Source of the DNA: Brevibacterium jeotgali
GTDB taxonomy: Bacteria > Actinomycetota > Actinomycetes > Actinomycetales > Brevibacteriaceae
Assembly: GCF_900169175.1 (NCBI RefSeq)
Contig: NZ_FXZM01000002.1
Span: 303,925-367,924, forward strand
Length of the DNA stretch: 64,000 nt
Reading direction: 5' to 3'
Within the stretch, counting starts at the first letter, position 1. Each line of letters opens with the position of its first letter. Below the pieces are notes generated by a model, which searched no databases, was not told where the DNA came from, and saw only the letters and a program-made list of their open reading frames with translations. A program made the translations under genes and the position numbers. Of this stretch, positions 43,799-51,745 are shown one piece after another.

Positions 43799-44695
43799 TC
43801 AGGTATCGGATACGAGCTGCGTCCGGACCGCGCGGATGGCAGGGCTCGCGTCAGCGCTCCTGCGCCACACTGCATGGACCTCGCGCTGAGGGGGGCGGAG
43901 CAGTGGAACGGACACCAGACCGTCACGCAGAGGCGGGCGCGCGAGCCGTGGCATGAGTGCGATCACGCCGCCGCCGTCGACGAGCGCCATCTGCGAGGCG
44001 AAGTCATCGACGAGATGATGGACATCCGGGGTGACCGCCGAGCCTGCGAACACACGCCAGAACCACTGGTGGCACACAGTTCCAGGAGGACTCGTCACCC
44101 ACGTGCACTCGGTGAAGTCCTCACTGGTGAGTGGTCGTCCGAGGGTCGCCAGCCGGTGGTCCTCCGGCATGATCACGTCACCGAGGTCGCTGTGCACGAG
44201 CTCACGCGTCATCGAGTCCGGTGCAGTCACCGGCAGGCCGTCGGCATCATGCACGATCGCGAGGTCGGCCGTGCCGGAATCGAGGCTCTGGAGGGCCTGG
44301 TCGGGATCCTGTTCCAGGACTCGAACGCTCAGCTCCGGGCACGAGCGCGTCAGGGCGGGCAGCACCGGACCGATGAGTCCGCGGATCGCAGTGGAGAAGG
44401 CGGCCACACGGATCACGCCGCTGGGGGTGCCTTCCGCCACCGACCGCGCCGCCTCGAGGCAGCGTTCGAGCGCCTGGAAGACGTCCGGGGATGAGTCGAC
44501 GACGGCCTGACCCGCCGGGGTCAGCACCACTCCCCTCCCCGCCGCGGCGAGCACCTCCGCACCCAGCTGTCGTTCGAGCCGCTTGATCTGCTGCGATACG
44601 GCCGAGGCGGTGAAGCCCAGGTCCTCGGCAGAGCGGGCGAGTGTTCCATGGGAGGCCACCGAGCGGAGGGCTCGCAGTGCAGTCACATCGATCAT
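43799..44695 (-). CDS. LysR-family transcriptional regulator
   Basis: 298 residues. The N-terminal helix-turn-helix is [42 protein letters not shown]. The effector domain starts at [21 protein letters not shown]. It is divergent from the dapA gene with only 72 bp between starts, so control of dapA is likely. It lies 43 bp upstream of recQ on the same strand, but a functional link there is doubtful. Confidence 0.92.
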   Translation of the reverse strand: MIDVTALRALRSVASHGTLARSAEDLGFTASAVSQQIKRLERQLGAEVLAAAGRGVVLTPAGQAVVDSSPDVFQALERCLEAARSVAEGTPSGVIRVAAFSTAIRGLIGPVLPALTRSCPELSVRVLEQDPDQALQSLDSGTADLAIVHDADGLPVTAPDSMTRELVHSDLGDVIMPEDHRLATLGRPLTSEDFTECTWVTSPPGTVCHQWFWRVFAGSAVTPDVHHLVDDFASQMALVDGGGVIALMPRLARPPLRDGLVSVPLLRPPQREVHAVWRRSADASPAIRAVRTQLVSDT

Positions 44696-44767
44696 GAAGC
44701 AATGCTACGCAATGAACGTGAAGAAGCATCGCTAGACCGCACGCTCGGGACGCGCGAAGATCAACGC

Positions 44768-45769
44768 ATGACTCTCCCCCCGTCCTCGCCCGCCCAGTGC
44801 TTCGGAACCAACCTGGTCGCCATGGTCACACCCATGGAGACTGATGGAAGCGTGTCCAAGCCCGGCGTCACGGGACTCGTGGACCACCTGGTGGCCACGG
44901 GATGCGACGGGATCGTGGTCGCCGGCACAGCGGGAGAAGCGCCGACGCTGACAGACCCCGAGCTCACAGAGCTCATCACCCTGGTCCGCGACCGCGCGGC
45001 CGACCGCGCCCGGATCGTCGTCGGCATCGGAACCAACGACACGGTGACCAGCATCGAACGGGCGCAGCGTGCTGAAGAAGCCGGTGCTGACGGCCTGCTG
45101 CTCGTCTGCCCGTACTACTCACGACCGACGCAGGACGGGATCATCGCCCACTGCAGCGATGTCGCCGACGCGACCTCGCTGCCGGTCATGCTCTATGACA
45201 TCCCCGGCCGAACGGGAACTCCGATGGAGGCTGCGACCCTGGTCCAGCTGTCGCAGCACCCGCGCATCCGGGCGGTCAAGGATGCGAAGGGGGACCTCTT
45301 CGAGGCCATGTCAGTCATGGCGGGCACGGATCTCGCCTACTACTGCGGTATCGACGAGCTCAACCTGCCGTATCTGGCAAGCGGCGCCACCGGACTCGTC
45401 AGTGTCGTCGGCAACGTCACGGCTGATCGGAACGCGGACCTCATCCGTGCAGTCGCCGGAGGCGATCTGAGCACCGCCCGGGCCATCCACACGGCACTGT
45501 CGCCGCTGACGGAGGCGATCATGCAGACGTCGCAGGGCGCCATCATGGCGAAGGCCGCCCTGCACGAGCTCCGCGTCATCCGCCACCCGACCGTTCGTCG
45601 ACCGCTGGTCCCAGGGCCCGAGGCGGACCGGGAGAAGGTCGCTGCGGCGCTCGTCCAGGCCGGCGTCACGCGTCCAGTCGCCTCCGCCACCGAATCCAAT
45701 CCCCGGCGAGCCGCATCACCGGCCGCAGCAGACTCGCCCGGTCCACTGGCAGTCGCTGCCGGAATGTGA
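44768..45769 (+). CDS. dapA: 4-hydroxy-tetrahydrodipicolinate synthase
   Basis: 333 residues from ATG 44768. DapA condenses pyruvate with aspartate semialdehyde, the first committed step to lysine and diaminopimelate. The barrel shows GTAGEAPTL at the TTGE position (second Thr changed to Ala), the CPYYSRPTQDGI stretch, the catalytic Tyr in VMLYDIPGRTG and the Schiff-base Lys in IRAVKDAKGD. A 40-residue Ala/Pro-rich tail is appended. It stands alone next to a LysR gene rather than in a dap operon. The TTGE change leaves room for a related aldolase function. Confidence 0.85.
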   Translation: MTLPPSSPAQCFGTNLVAMVTPMETDGSVSKPGVTGLVDHLVATGCDGIVVAGTAGEAPTLTDPELTELITLVRDRAADRARIVVGIGTNDTVTSIERAQRAEEAGADGLLLVCPYYSRPTQDGIIAHCSDVADATSLPVMLYDIPGRTGTPMEAATLVQLSQHPRIRAVKDAKGDLFEAMSVMAGTDLAYYCGIDELNLPYLASGATGLVSVVGNVTADRNADLIRAVAGGDLSTARAIHTALSPLTEAIMQTSQGAIMAKAALHELRVIRHPTVRRPLVPGPEADREKVAAALVQAGVTRPVASATESNPRRAASPAAADSPGPLAVAAGM

Positions 45770-45861
45770 AAGTCGACGAGGCGTGAGAACTGTCGGAGGA
45801 TGAGAGCCGCCGGAGTCTGATCCACGGGCGGCTGGACACAGAACGATCGTCAGAGCGGTTC

Positions 45862-47814
45862 TCAGAACGGCGGTGGATCGTCATCGACGACCACCTCACC
45901 TGGCCAGTCGTCGCTCTCGTCGACGGCATCTGCAGTGTCGACGGCATCAGCAGTCTTGGGCATCACCACGGTGATGACCGTGCCGCCGAACAGATCCGTG
46001 CGAGGGTGCGCTCCGTGCAGCAGCTCTTCTACAGCAGCCCCGGAGAAGTCTGCAGACCGCAGACGCACACCGAAGACCTCTTCCGCGACGCTCTGCTGCC
46101 GAGGACCCGGATCGGCAGGAGGCGCGACAGTGCGCGTCACCACTCCGAGTGGCAGGATCCATTCGACTTCGTCCCCACTCACGCGTCTGAGACGGATCAC
46201 GCCGTTCGTCTTCAGCTGATGGTGCATGACGCACAGCGGTATGAGGTTGCAGGGGTGCGTAGGCCCACCCCTTCCCGGTTCGTCGTGGCAGAACGCTTCG
46301 CAGTGGTCGATCTCGCACAGCGTCGAGGATCGAGTGCACCCCGGTGCCATGCACGATCGCCACTTGTGTTCGACCGCCCGTCTCATCGCCGCGGTCGGTG
46401 TATAGGTTCTGGTCGCTTCATCGGTGATCGTCCCGGTGGCCGGGTCGTAGAGGATCCGATGCCACACGGTCGACTTCGCGGCGACCTGTCTGGCCTGCTC
46501 GGCTGGGAGCGGCGTCGAATGGTCAAGGGTCGCGGGCTCATCGCTCAGTCCCATGAGTGTCGACAGTGACATCGTCACCGTCACCGCCGCTTGCTTGCGC
46601 AGCCATGCCCCGTCCGTGGGACACGCGACAGTGGCGATGAAGCTCTCCTGCTGGGCGTCCTCCGCGGCCGAACCGCCCGACGTCGCGTCGCCCGACGTCA
46701 CCGAGTCCGAAATCGCCGAGTCTGAAGTCGCCTCGTCGCGTCCGTCGACATCACGCTTCTGGTCGGGGGCCACTCGCACGAGTCGCGCCTCGGTCTGGGG
46801 GACCGCCCCGACCGCGAGGTCGAACATGTACTGCTCGATCGTCCTGTCGTCCAGAGTCTGCAATGCGCCCTCAGAATCACCCCGGTCCCTCCCACCTGCG
46901 TCGACGTCCAGGCCCGCCAACTCCTGGCGCCGCATCGCCCGCGCCGTGGCCCGGACCCGCTCATACGACAGGGTCAGGGGCAGAAGCGGTCCGCGGATGA
47001 CGAGCGCACCGCTCCCATCCGCCTCCGGGACGAGGCGGAGCCCACGATCCCTGTGGATGGATTCCGGTGACCGCACGGGCGGGTCGAAGCTCTTGCGGAT
47101 GAACTCACGGATACGGCGCTCGAACTGGTCGAGCGAGATCTCCGGGCGCATCCTCGCGGCCATCTCATCAACCGCGTTCATCTGACCGATCGTGAGCTGA
47201 GCGCTCACCACCCTGTGCAACAGGCGGTCGACCCGGTTGAAGGGTACGGCGCCGGCCACAGTCGCCTCCAGCGTCCGCGGCAGACCGAGGAATGCGGCGA
47301 GAGCTCGGCCCGTCTCCCGCCGAGCTGTCCCCAACCGTGTGCGCATCGTCGCGTTGAGGCTGAGATAGTCTTCGGGTTCCGTAAGCCGCTCGAGGACCTG
47401 CACGAGCGGTTCAAGCGGGAGCATCGTCACTGCATCGCCACCCGCCCCCTGGTGGCGGCGAGGCTCGTCGCCGTACCGGAGCACCGCGTCCACAGCACCT
47501 GCACCATCGTCCCGCCGCAGGATCCGGACGAGTGCGAAGCGGGCAAGCTGGTGCATCTGCACCGCACGGAGCCGACTGGACGCGGTCGATATCTGGGCCC
47601 ATTCTCCCAAGCAGTCGACGGGGAGCGGGAGATCTGCGTCGATGTCAAGGTCCGGCCCCTCGGACGACCGAGCTGAGCGCTCTGCCTCTTCCTGTGCGAG
47701 CTCCGCGAAGAGCTGAGCATTGGACGGCACGCCTGCGGAGGCGAGCGCAGCACGCACATCCGCAGCGCAGGCATAGAACAGTTCCCCTGCTCGCCCCCGC
47801 AGTACCTGTGCCAT
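45862..47814 (-). CDS. HNH endonuclease with DUF222 domain (13E12 family)
   Basis: 650 residues from ATG 47814 with AGGAAGG upstream. The N-terminal and central parts are the helical DUF222 domain. A disordered Ser/Asp-rich linker lies near residues 430-460 (SDSAISDSVTSGDATSGG). The C-terminal HNH nuclease has CMAPGCTRSSTLCEIDHCEAFCHDE, GPTHPCNLIPLCVMHHQLK, combining zinc cysteines with the His-Asn-His residues. This family is found in many copies in actinobacteria; its physiological role is not settled. The end of the protein has a short repeat TADAVDTADAVD. Confidence 0.9.
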   Translation of the reverse strand: MAQVLRGRAGELFYACAADVRAALASAGVPSNAQLFAELAQEEAERSARSSEGPDLDIDADLPLPVDCLGEWAQISTASSRLRAVQMHQLARFALVRILRRDDGAGAVDAVLRYGDEPRRHQGAGGDAVTMLPLEPLVQVLERLTEPEDYLSLNATMRTRLGTARRETGRALAAFLGLPRTLEATVAGAVPFNRVDRLLHRVVSAQLTIGQMNAVDEMAARMRPEISLDQFERRIREFIRKSFDPPVRSPESIHRDRGLRLVPEADGSGALVIRGPLLPLTLSYERVRATARAMRRQELAGLDVDAGGRDRGDSEGALQTLDDRTIEQYMFDLAVGAVPQTEARLVRVAPDQKRDVDGRDEATSDSAISDSVTSGDATSGGSAAEDAQQESFIATVACPTDGAWLRKQAAVTVTMSLSTLMGLSDEPATLDHSTPLPAEQARQVAAKSTVWHRILYDPATGTITDEATRTYTPTAAMRRAVEHKWRSCMAPGCTRSSTLCEIDHCEAFCHDEPGRGGPTHPCNLIPLCVMHHQLKTNGVIRLRRVSGDEVEWILPLGVVTRTVAPPADPGPRQQSVAEEVFGVRLRSADFSGAAVEELLHGAHPRTDLFGGTVITVVMPKTADAVDTADAVDESDDWPGEVVVDDDPPPF

Positions 47815-47880
47815 TGCCGTCCTTCCTGGGACTCTCCATCGGCCGCCGCATGTCGCGGAGCACGTTCGCCACACCCCGAC

Positions 47881-47919
47881 TGCCTCTGCTGCCTGCCTCT
47901 GCTGCCTGCCTCTGCGACC
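47881..47919. repeat. 13-bp tandem repeat upstream of the HNH gene
   Basis: TGCCTCTGCTGCC occurs at 47881-47893 and 47894-47906, with a third copy ending GCGACC at 47907-47919. It lies in the 232-bp spacer that must contain the HNH gene promoter. Confidence 0.85.
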
Positions 47920-48022
47920 TGCGCACATCCCCTTCGATGTGATGGGCCCCACACTACGATGAGGCACGGACACAACTCGTCGCTGACCTCGTTCACCCCG
48001 GTCACCAGCAACGACGAAGCAG

Positions 48023-48052
48023 GCGGCCATTCACCGGCGCGGCCATTCACCG
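48023..48052. repeat. 14-bp repeat spanning the acyltransferase stop codon
   Basis: GCGGCCATTCACCG occurs at 48023-48036 and 48039-48052, a 16-bp period. On the minus strand the second copy contains the acyltransferase TGA stop at 48047-48049. Confidence 0.8.
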
Positions 48053-49624
48053 ACTCGGCCAGACGGGCCAGACGCTCAGGGTGAGCAGTGCGAGGGCCAG
48101 CAGCGTCGCTGGGACGACGTCACCGAGGCGGAAGAGAACGATGAGTACTCCGACCACGGCCGCCAGCACGCACGAAGCCGCCTGTCCCGCGCCGGTGAAT
48201 CCGTGCGCAGGCCTCTTCCGAGGCGAAGACTCGCACACAGCGGTCGACCGCCCGAGCGCCCACCGCCAGGTGGCCGCGCGCCCGAACACACTCCGCCAGA
48301 TCGACGTGCGCCAGCTCGACCCACGCCCGGACGTCACACTCGCGACAGCTGACTGCCGCACACGGGTGAGGGCCGCACGCACCGCGTAGGCGCCTCCCAG
48401 CGCGAGTGCGAGCGCGACGAGCCAGGGGATGCGGGTCAGCCACCAGGCCCCGGAGTGCGGTGCCGGCAGCGGCAGATCCACCGCCCACATGCCAGCGGCG
48501 AGCGCCAGGATGACGGGCATGTGCCACAGGTAGAGAGTCATCGACGCGGCGCTCACAGCGGATCCCGCCCGTGCGACGGATCGGGCGCGCATCGCACACC
48601 ACCGGTCCATCGACGGCTTGACGGCACTCAGCGCGAAGAACTGCGCCACCCCCAGCAGTGCGAGCGCGGTGGTGGGCGGGTTGAGGTTCACCAGCATGTC
48701 CGCCGAGAACGGCCCCTTCGTCACCGCGACCACGAGCAGCCCCAGCGCCAAGACGCTCAGCAGCACTCCTCGAGGAACCCCACCCGTTCGGATCCTCCAT
48801 GCACCCTTCCCACCGGCCCCCGGCCCTGAGCGCGCCCGGCCGCTCGACCACTCCTCCACCCGCCCATCGCTCAGCAGGAACCCCAGCTGCTGCATGAACA
48901 GCCAGACGAAGACGAGGTTGACGTACCCGACAGCGGGAAGCTCCACGGTCAGGCGCACAGCGTCCACGACCACGATTCCGCTCCCCAGGCCGAGCAGTAT
49001 CGCCACGGGCCGCACCTCATGCAGCCGGATCATGATCGGCACCATCGCCGTCACACCCATGTAGACCGCGAGGAACCAGAGGGGCTGGGCCATGCGCAGC
49101 CGCGCCTCCGCGAGCAGTGCCGCATCGACACCGAGCCCGTCCGCCAGCGCCAGCGCCGCCCCCACCGCCGCGATCATCGCCGCAGCGGGGAGTGCAAGAC
49201 GCCGAACGCGGCTCTGGATGAACTCTGCCGACGTACCGGTCCGACTCCGCACGCGTCGCCAGTGCTGGGCGGAGGCGAAACCGCCCACGATGAAGAACAG
49301 CGGCATGACCTGGATCAGCCAGCTGGCAGGCGCGAACCACTCCGTGCCCGCCAGCGCGACCCGCGTGGAGAGGCCCTCGTCCGCCGACCTCTCCACGCCG
49401 ACCATCAGCGCATGCAGCATCACCACGATGAGCACGCACACGGCCCGCACGACATCGACGGTCTGCGAGCGACCTGCGCCGCCGACTGCGCTGTGGACTG
49501 CAATGCGACGGGTCCGGCCGGCACCTCGGTCTGTGCTGCGCTGCGGGGGCGCGGGTGGAATCGGCGGTTTCGGTCCTCCCGTTGCCGGGGAGATGGGCTG
49601 CGGCAGGGGAATCAGGGCTGACAT
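48047..49624 (-). CDS. Acyltransferase family 3 membrane protein
   Basis: 525 residues. A Pro-rich cytoplasmic N-terminus of about 50 residues precedes about ten or eleven membrane helices. The first helix has RAVCVLIVVMLHALMVG with the His found at the active site of this family. FFIVGGFASAQHWRRVRSR and the later TLYLWHMPVILALA are also family marks. Such proteins O-acetylate cell-wall polymers, sugars or antibiotics. No glycan gene cluster is adjacent, so the acceptor is unknown. Confidence 0.88.
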   Translation of the reverse strand: MSALIPLPQPISPATGGPKPPIPPAPPQRSTDRGAGRTRRIAVHSAVGGAGRSQTVDVVRAVCVLIVVMLHALMVGVERSADEGLSTRVALAGTEWFAPASWLIQVMPLFFIVGGFASAQHWRRVRSRTGTSAEFIQSRVRRLALPAAAMIAAVGAALALADGLGVDAALLAEARLRMAQPLWFLAVYMGVTAMVPIMIRLHEVRPVAILLGLGSGIVVVDAVRLTVELPAVGYVNLVFVWLFMQQLGFLLSDGRVEEWSSGRARSGPGAGGKGAWRIRTGGVPRGVLLSVLALGLLVVAVTKGPFSADMLVNLNPPTTALALLGVAQFFALSAVKPSMDRWCAMRARSVARAGSAVSAASMTLYLWHMPVILALAAGMWAVDLPLPAPHSGAWWLTRIPWLVALALALGGAYAVRAALTRVRQSAVASVTSGRGSSWRTSIWRSVFGRAATWRWALGRSTAVCESSPRKRPAHGFTGAGQAASCVLAAVVGVLIVLFRLGDVVPATLLALALLTLSVWPVWPSR

Positions 49625-49751
49625 GGTGCCTCCTCGTGTCGATCACGAGGACCGTAGGTCGCCGCCTGTGCCGACCGCGTCACCCTGTGGAGCGGTTCCG
49701 CACCCCTACGTCAGACTGCACTCCACTCATCCAGCCGAACCACCCAGCCGC

Positions 49752-50525
49752 TCACCCTGCCGGGCTCACCAGCCCTGATTCGTACGCCGCGACAACGACC
49801 TGGGTCCGGTCACGCAGTGCCAGCTTGCTGAGGATCCGTGACACATGGGTCTTCACCGTCTGCTCGGCAAGGAACAGCGCGCCGGCGATCTCCGCATTGG
49901 ACTGCCCGGTCGCGACCAGTTCCATGACCTCGATCTCCCGCTCCGTCAGCGGCGACAGCACCTCCGTCCGCCGCGGGGCGCTGGGTCTGGATGCGTAGTC
50001 CGCGATGAGCCTGCTCGTGACCGATGGGGCGAGCAGCGCCTCTCCTGCCGCCACGATCCTCACAGCGGAGACGAGGTCGTCCGCTGTGGCGTCCTTCAGA
50101 AGGAAGCCGCTGGCACCTGCACGCAGTGCGGAGAAGACGTACTCGTCCGCGTCGAAGGTCGTGAGCATGATGATCCGCGGGTGACCCAGCCCGGGCATCG
50201 CCTTCACAGCCCTCGTCGCCTCGAGACCGTTCATCCGCGGCATCCTGATATCCATGAGGATCACGTCCGGATGGGTCCGCCGCACCAGGTCGACGGCGTC
50301 ACTGCCGTCACCGGCGCTGCCGACGACGGTCATATCCGTCTGGGCATCGAGCAGAGCGCCGAACCCCTGTCGCACCATCGCCTGATCGTCCACGATGGCG
50401 ACGCGGATCGGTCGGTCGCTGGTCGCGCCCGGCGCACCGGTCTTCTCAGGACCCTCAGTGCTCACGGGACTCTCAGTGGTCACAGTGCTGTCAGCGGTCT
50501 CGGTGCTGTCAGTCGACGGGGTCAT
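49752..50525 (-). CDS. NarL/LuxR-type response regulator
   Basis: 257 residues from the ATG of MTPSTDST, which has GGAGGA unusually close. A Thr/Ser/Glu-rich leader of about 40 residues precedes the receiver domain (VAIVDDQAMVRQGFGALLDA, phospho-acceptor Asp in VILMDIRMPRMNG, Lys in GASGFLLKD). The C-terminal LuxR helix-turn-helix is LTEREIEVMELVATGQSNAEIAGALFLAEQTVKTHVSRILSKL. It is divergent from the transporter/histidine kinase operon, and that kinase is of the matching HisKA_3 type. Confidence 0.93.
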   Translation of the reverse strand: MTPSTDSTETADSTVTTESPVSTEGPEKTGAPGATSDRPIRVAIVDDQAMVRQGFGALLDAQTDMTVVGSAGDGSDAVDLVRRTHPDVILMDIRMPRMNGLEATRAVKAMPGLGHPRIIMLTTFDADEYVFSALRAGASGFLLKDATADDLVSAVRIVAAGEALLAPSVTSRLIADYASRPSAPRRTEVLSPLTEREIEVMELVATGQSNAEIAGALFLAEQTVKTHVSRILSKLALRDRTQVVVAAYESGLVSPAG

Positions 50526-50684
50526 TCCTCCACTCGACTTCGGTTCTCTCCATGACGGGGCCACCCCTCGAGCGTAGTCCAGCAGAATCCTCTGCCGCTG
50601 GTCCTCGCGTCCCTCGCAGGTGCCACCGTGGTTCACTCTCCAGGGTGACGCGGGGTCGACGACCTCACCGCCACGCTCACCGTC

Positions 50685-51740
50685 ATGTCCACCTTCGCCA
50701 TCAGCATCGCCGTCATCGCTGCTCTCTGCCTCGCCGTCGGGACCCACCTCCAGCACCGGGCAGTCGCCGGTGCCGCAGTCTCATCCACGGTCATGGACGG
50801 TGCCGCCCCACCGTCGCCGAGGCGCCTCATACGCCTCCTCCGCAGTCCCCTCTGGGTCCTGGGGCTGGGCCTGCTGACTCTGGAGACTGGGCTGAACATG
50901 GTCGCCCTGGGGCTGGCTCCGGTGGCCCTCGTCCAGCCCATAGGCACCCTGTCGCTGGTCGCCGCGGTGGTCCTCGGGAACCGCGCCGTGCGGCCGGTCC
51001 GGTCGTCGGGCCGCCGGATCTCCGAAGAGGGCCGTGTCCTCAGCAGCAGCCGCCATGTCCTCAGCAACCCGCGTGTCCTCGGCGGCATCGGCCTCACCCT
51101 GCTCTCCACCGGCCTGTTCGTCGGGGTCTCGGCTCAGTGGTCGACCGCTCCCGAAGCCGCCGCATCCGAGCTCGTCACCCTCGCCTTCCTGCTCCTCGGC
51201 ATCGCGGGGCTCGGCGCGGTGGTCGCGATGAGCGCCGTCGGTCATGCGACCCGCGTCGTGGCGGCCGGTGTCCTCTTCGGCCTCGTCGCAGCGGGCGCCC
51301 ACGCTCTCCTGCACGCATTCGCCGGATCCGCGACGGGGCTCTCCGCGATGCTGGACTCCGTCGCACCCGTGCACATCGTCCTGCTGATCGGGCTCCTCGC
51401 CGGCTCGGTCGTGGGTATCTGGATCGTTCAGACCGCGTACGCGAGTGGCCCCCCGGAGACAGTGCTGGCAGGCCTCACGGTCATGGATCCGCTGACCGCC
51501 GTCCTGGTCGGTGCCGCAGTGCTGGGCGAGGGCACGGCGATGCCGCTCCTCGTCGTTCTCGTCCTCATCCTCACCGGTACGGGTGCTGTTGCAGGGGTGC
51601 TCGTCCTCGTCCGCGTACATCCCGCCGTCGTGCGCGTGGAGTCATCCGCGGATTCCGTCCCGCCCTCCACTGCACGTCGCCCTGCACCTCACCCCGCCGC
51701 CGCACTCCATGGTGCGCGGCCCGCAGATACGAGAGAGTGA
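50685..51740 (+). CDS. DMT-superfamily (EamA/NIPA-like) membrane transporter
   Basis: 351 residues with about nine or ten hydrophobic helices. The first part ISIAVIAALCLAVGTHLQHRA and LGLAPVALVQPIGTLSLVAAVVLG resemble drug/metabolite transporter and magnesium-transporter-like (NIPA) proteins of actinobacteria. Substrate unknown. It lies five bases ahead of the histidine kinase gene and is probably co-transcribed with it. A polar linker (RRISEEGRVLSSSRHVLSNPR) splits the two halves, and the C-terminal 35 residues are a Pro/Ala-rich tail. Confidence 0.78.
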   Translation: MSTFAISIAVIAALCLAVGTHLQHRAVAGAAVSSTVMDGAAPPSPRRLIRLLRSPLWVLGLGLLTLETGLNMVALGLAPVALVQPIGTLSLVAAVVLGNRAVRPVRSSGRRISEEGRVLSSSRHVLSNPRVLGGIGLTLLSTGLFVGVSAQWSTAPEAAASELVTLAFLLLGIAGLGAVVAMSAVGHATRVVAAGVLFGLVAAGAHALLHAFAGSATGLSAMLDSVAPVHIVLLIGLLAGSVVGIWIVQTAYASGPPETVLAGLTVMDPLTAVLVGAAVLGEGTAMPLLVVLVLILTGTGAVAGVLVLVRVHPAVVRVESSADSVPPSTARRPAPHPAAALHGARPADTRE

Positions 51741-51745
51741 TCTCA

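Noticed and set aside
44698..44729. Inverted elements ATGCT...AGCAT in the LysR/dapA spacer
   Set aside because: The arms are only 5 bp and off the common T-N11-A register; too weak to list as an operator.
45805..45833. Hairpin AGCCGCC/GGCGGCT between dapA and the HNH gene
   Set aside because: A 7-bp stem with a 15-base loop is expected by chance in this base composition.
50552..51745. In-frame extension of the histidine kinase reading frame upstream to 50552
   Set aside because: The extension is Arg/Pro-rich shadow sequence lying opposite to and out of frame with the DMT transporter gene; the ATG at 51746 begins a sensible membrane protein.
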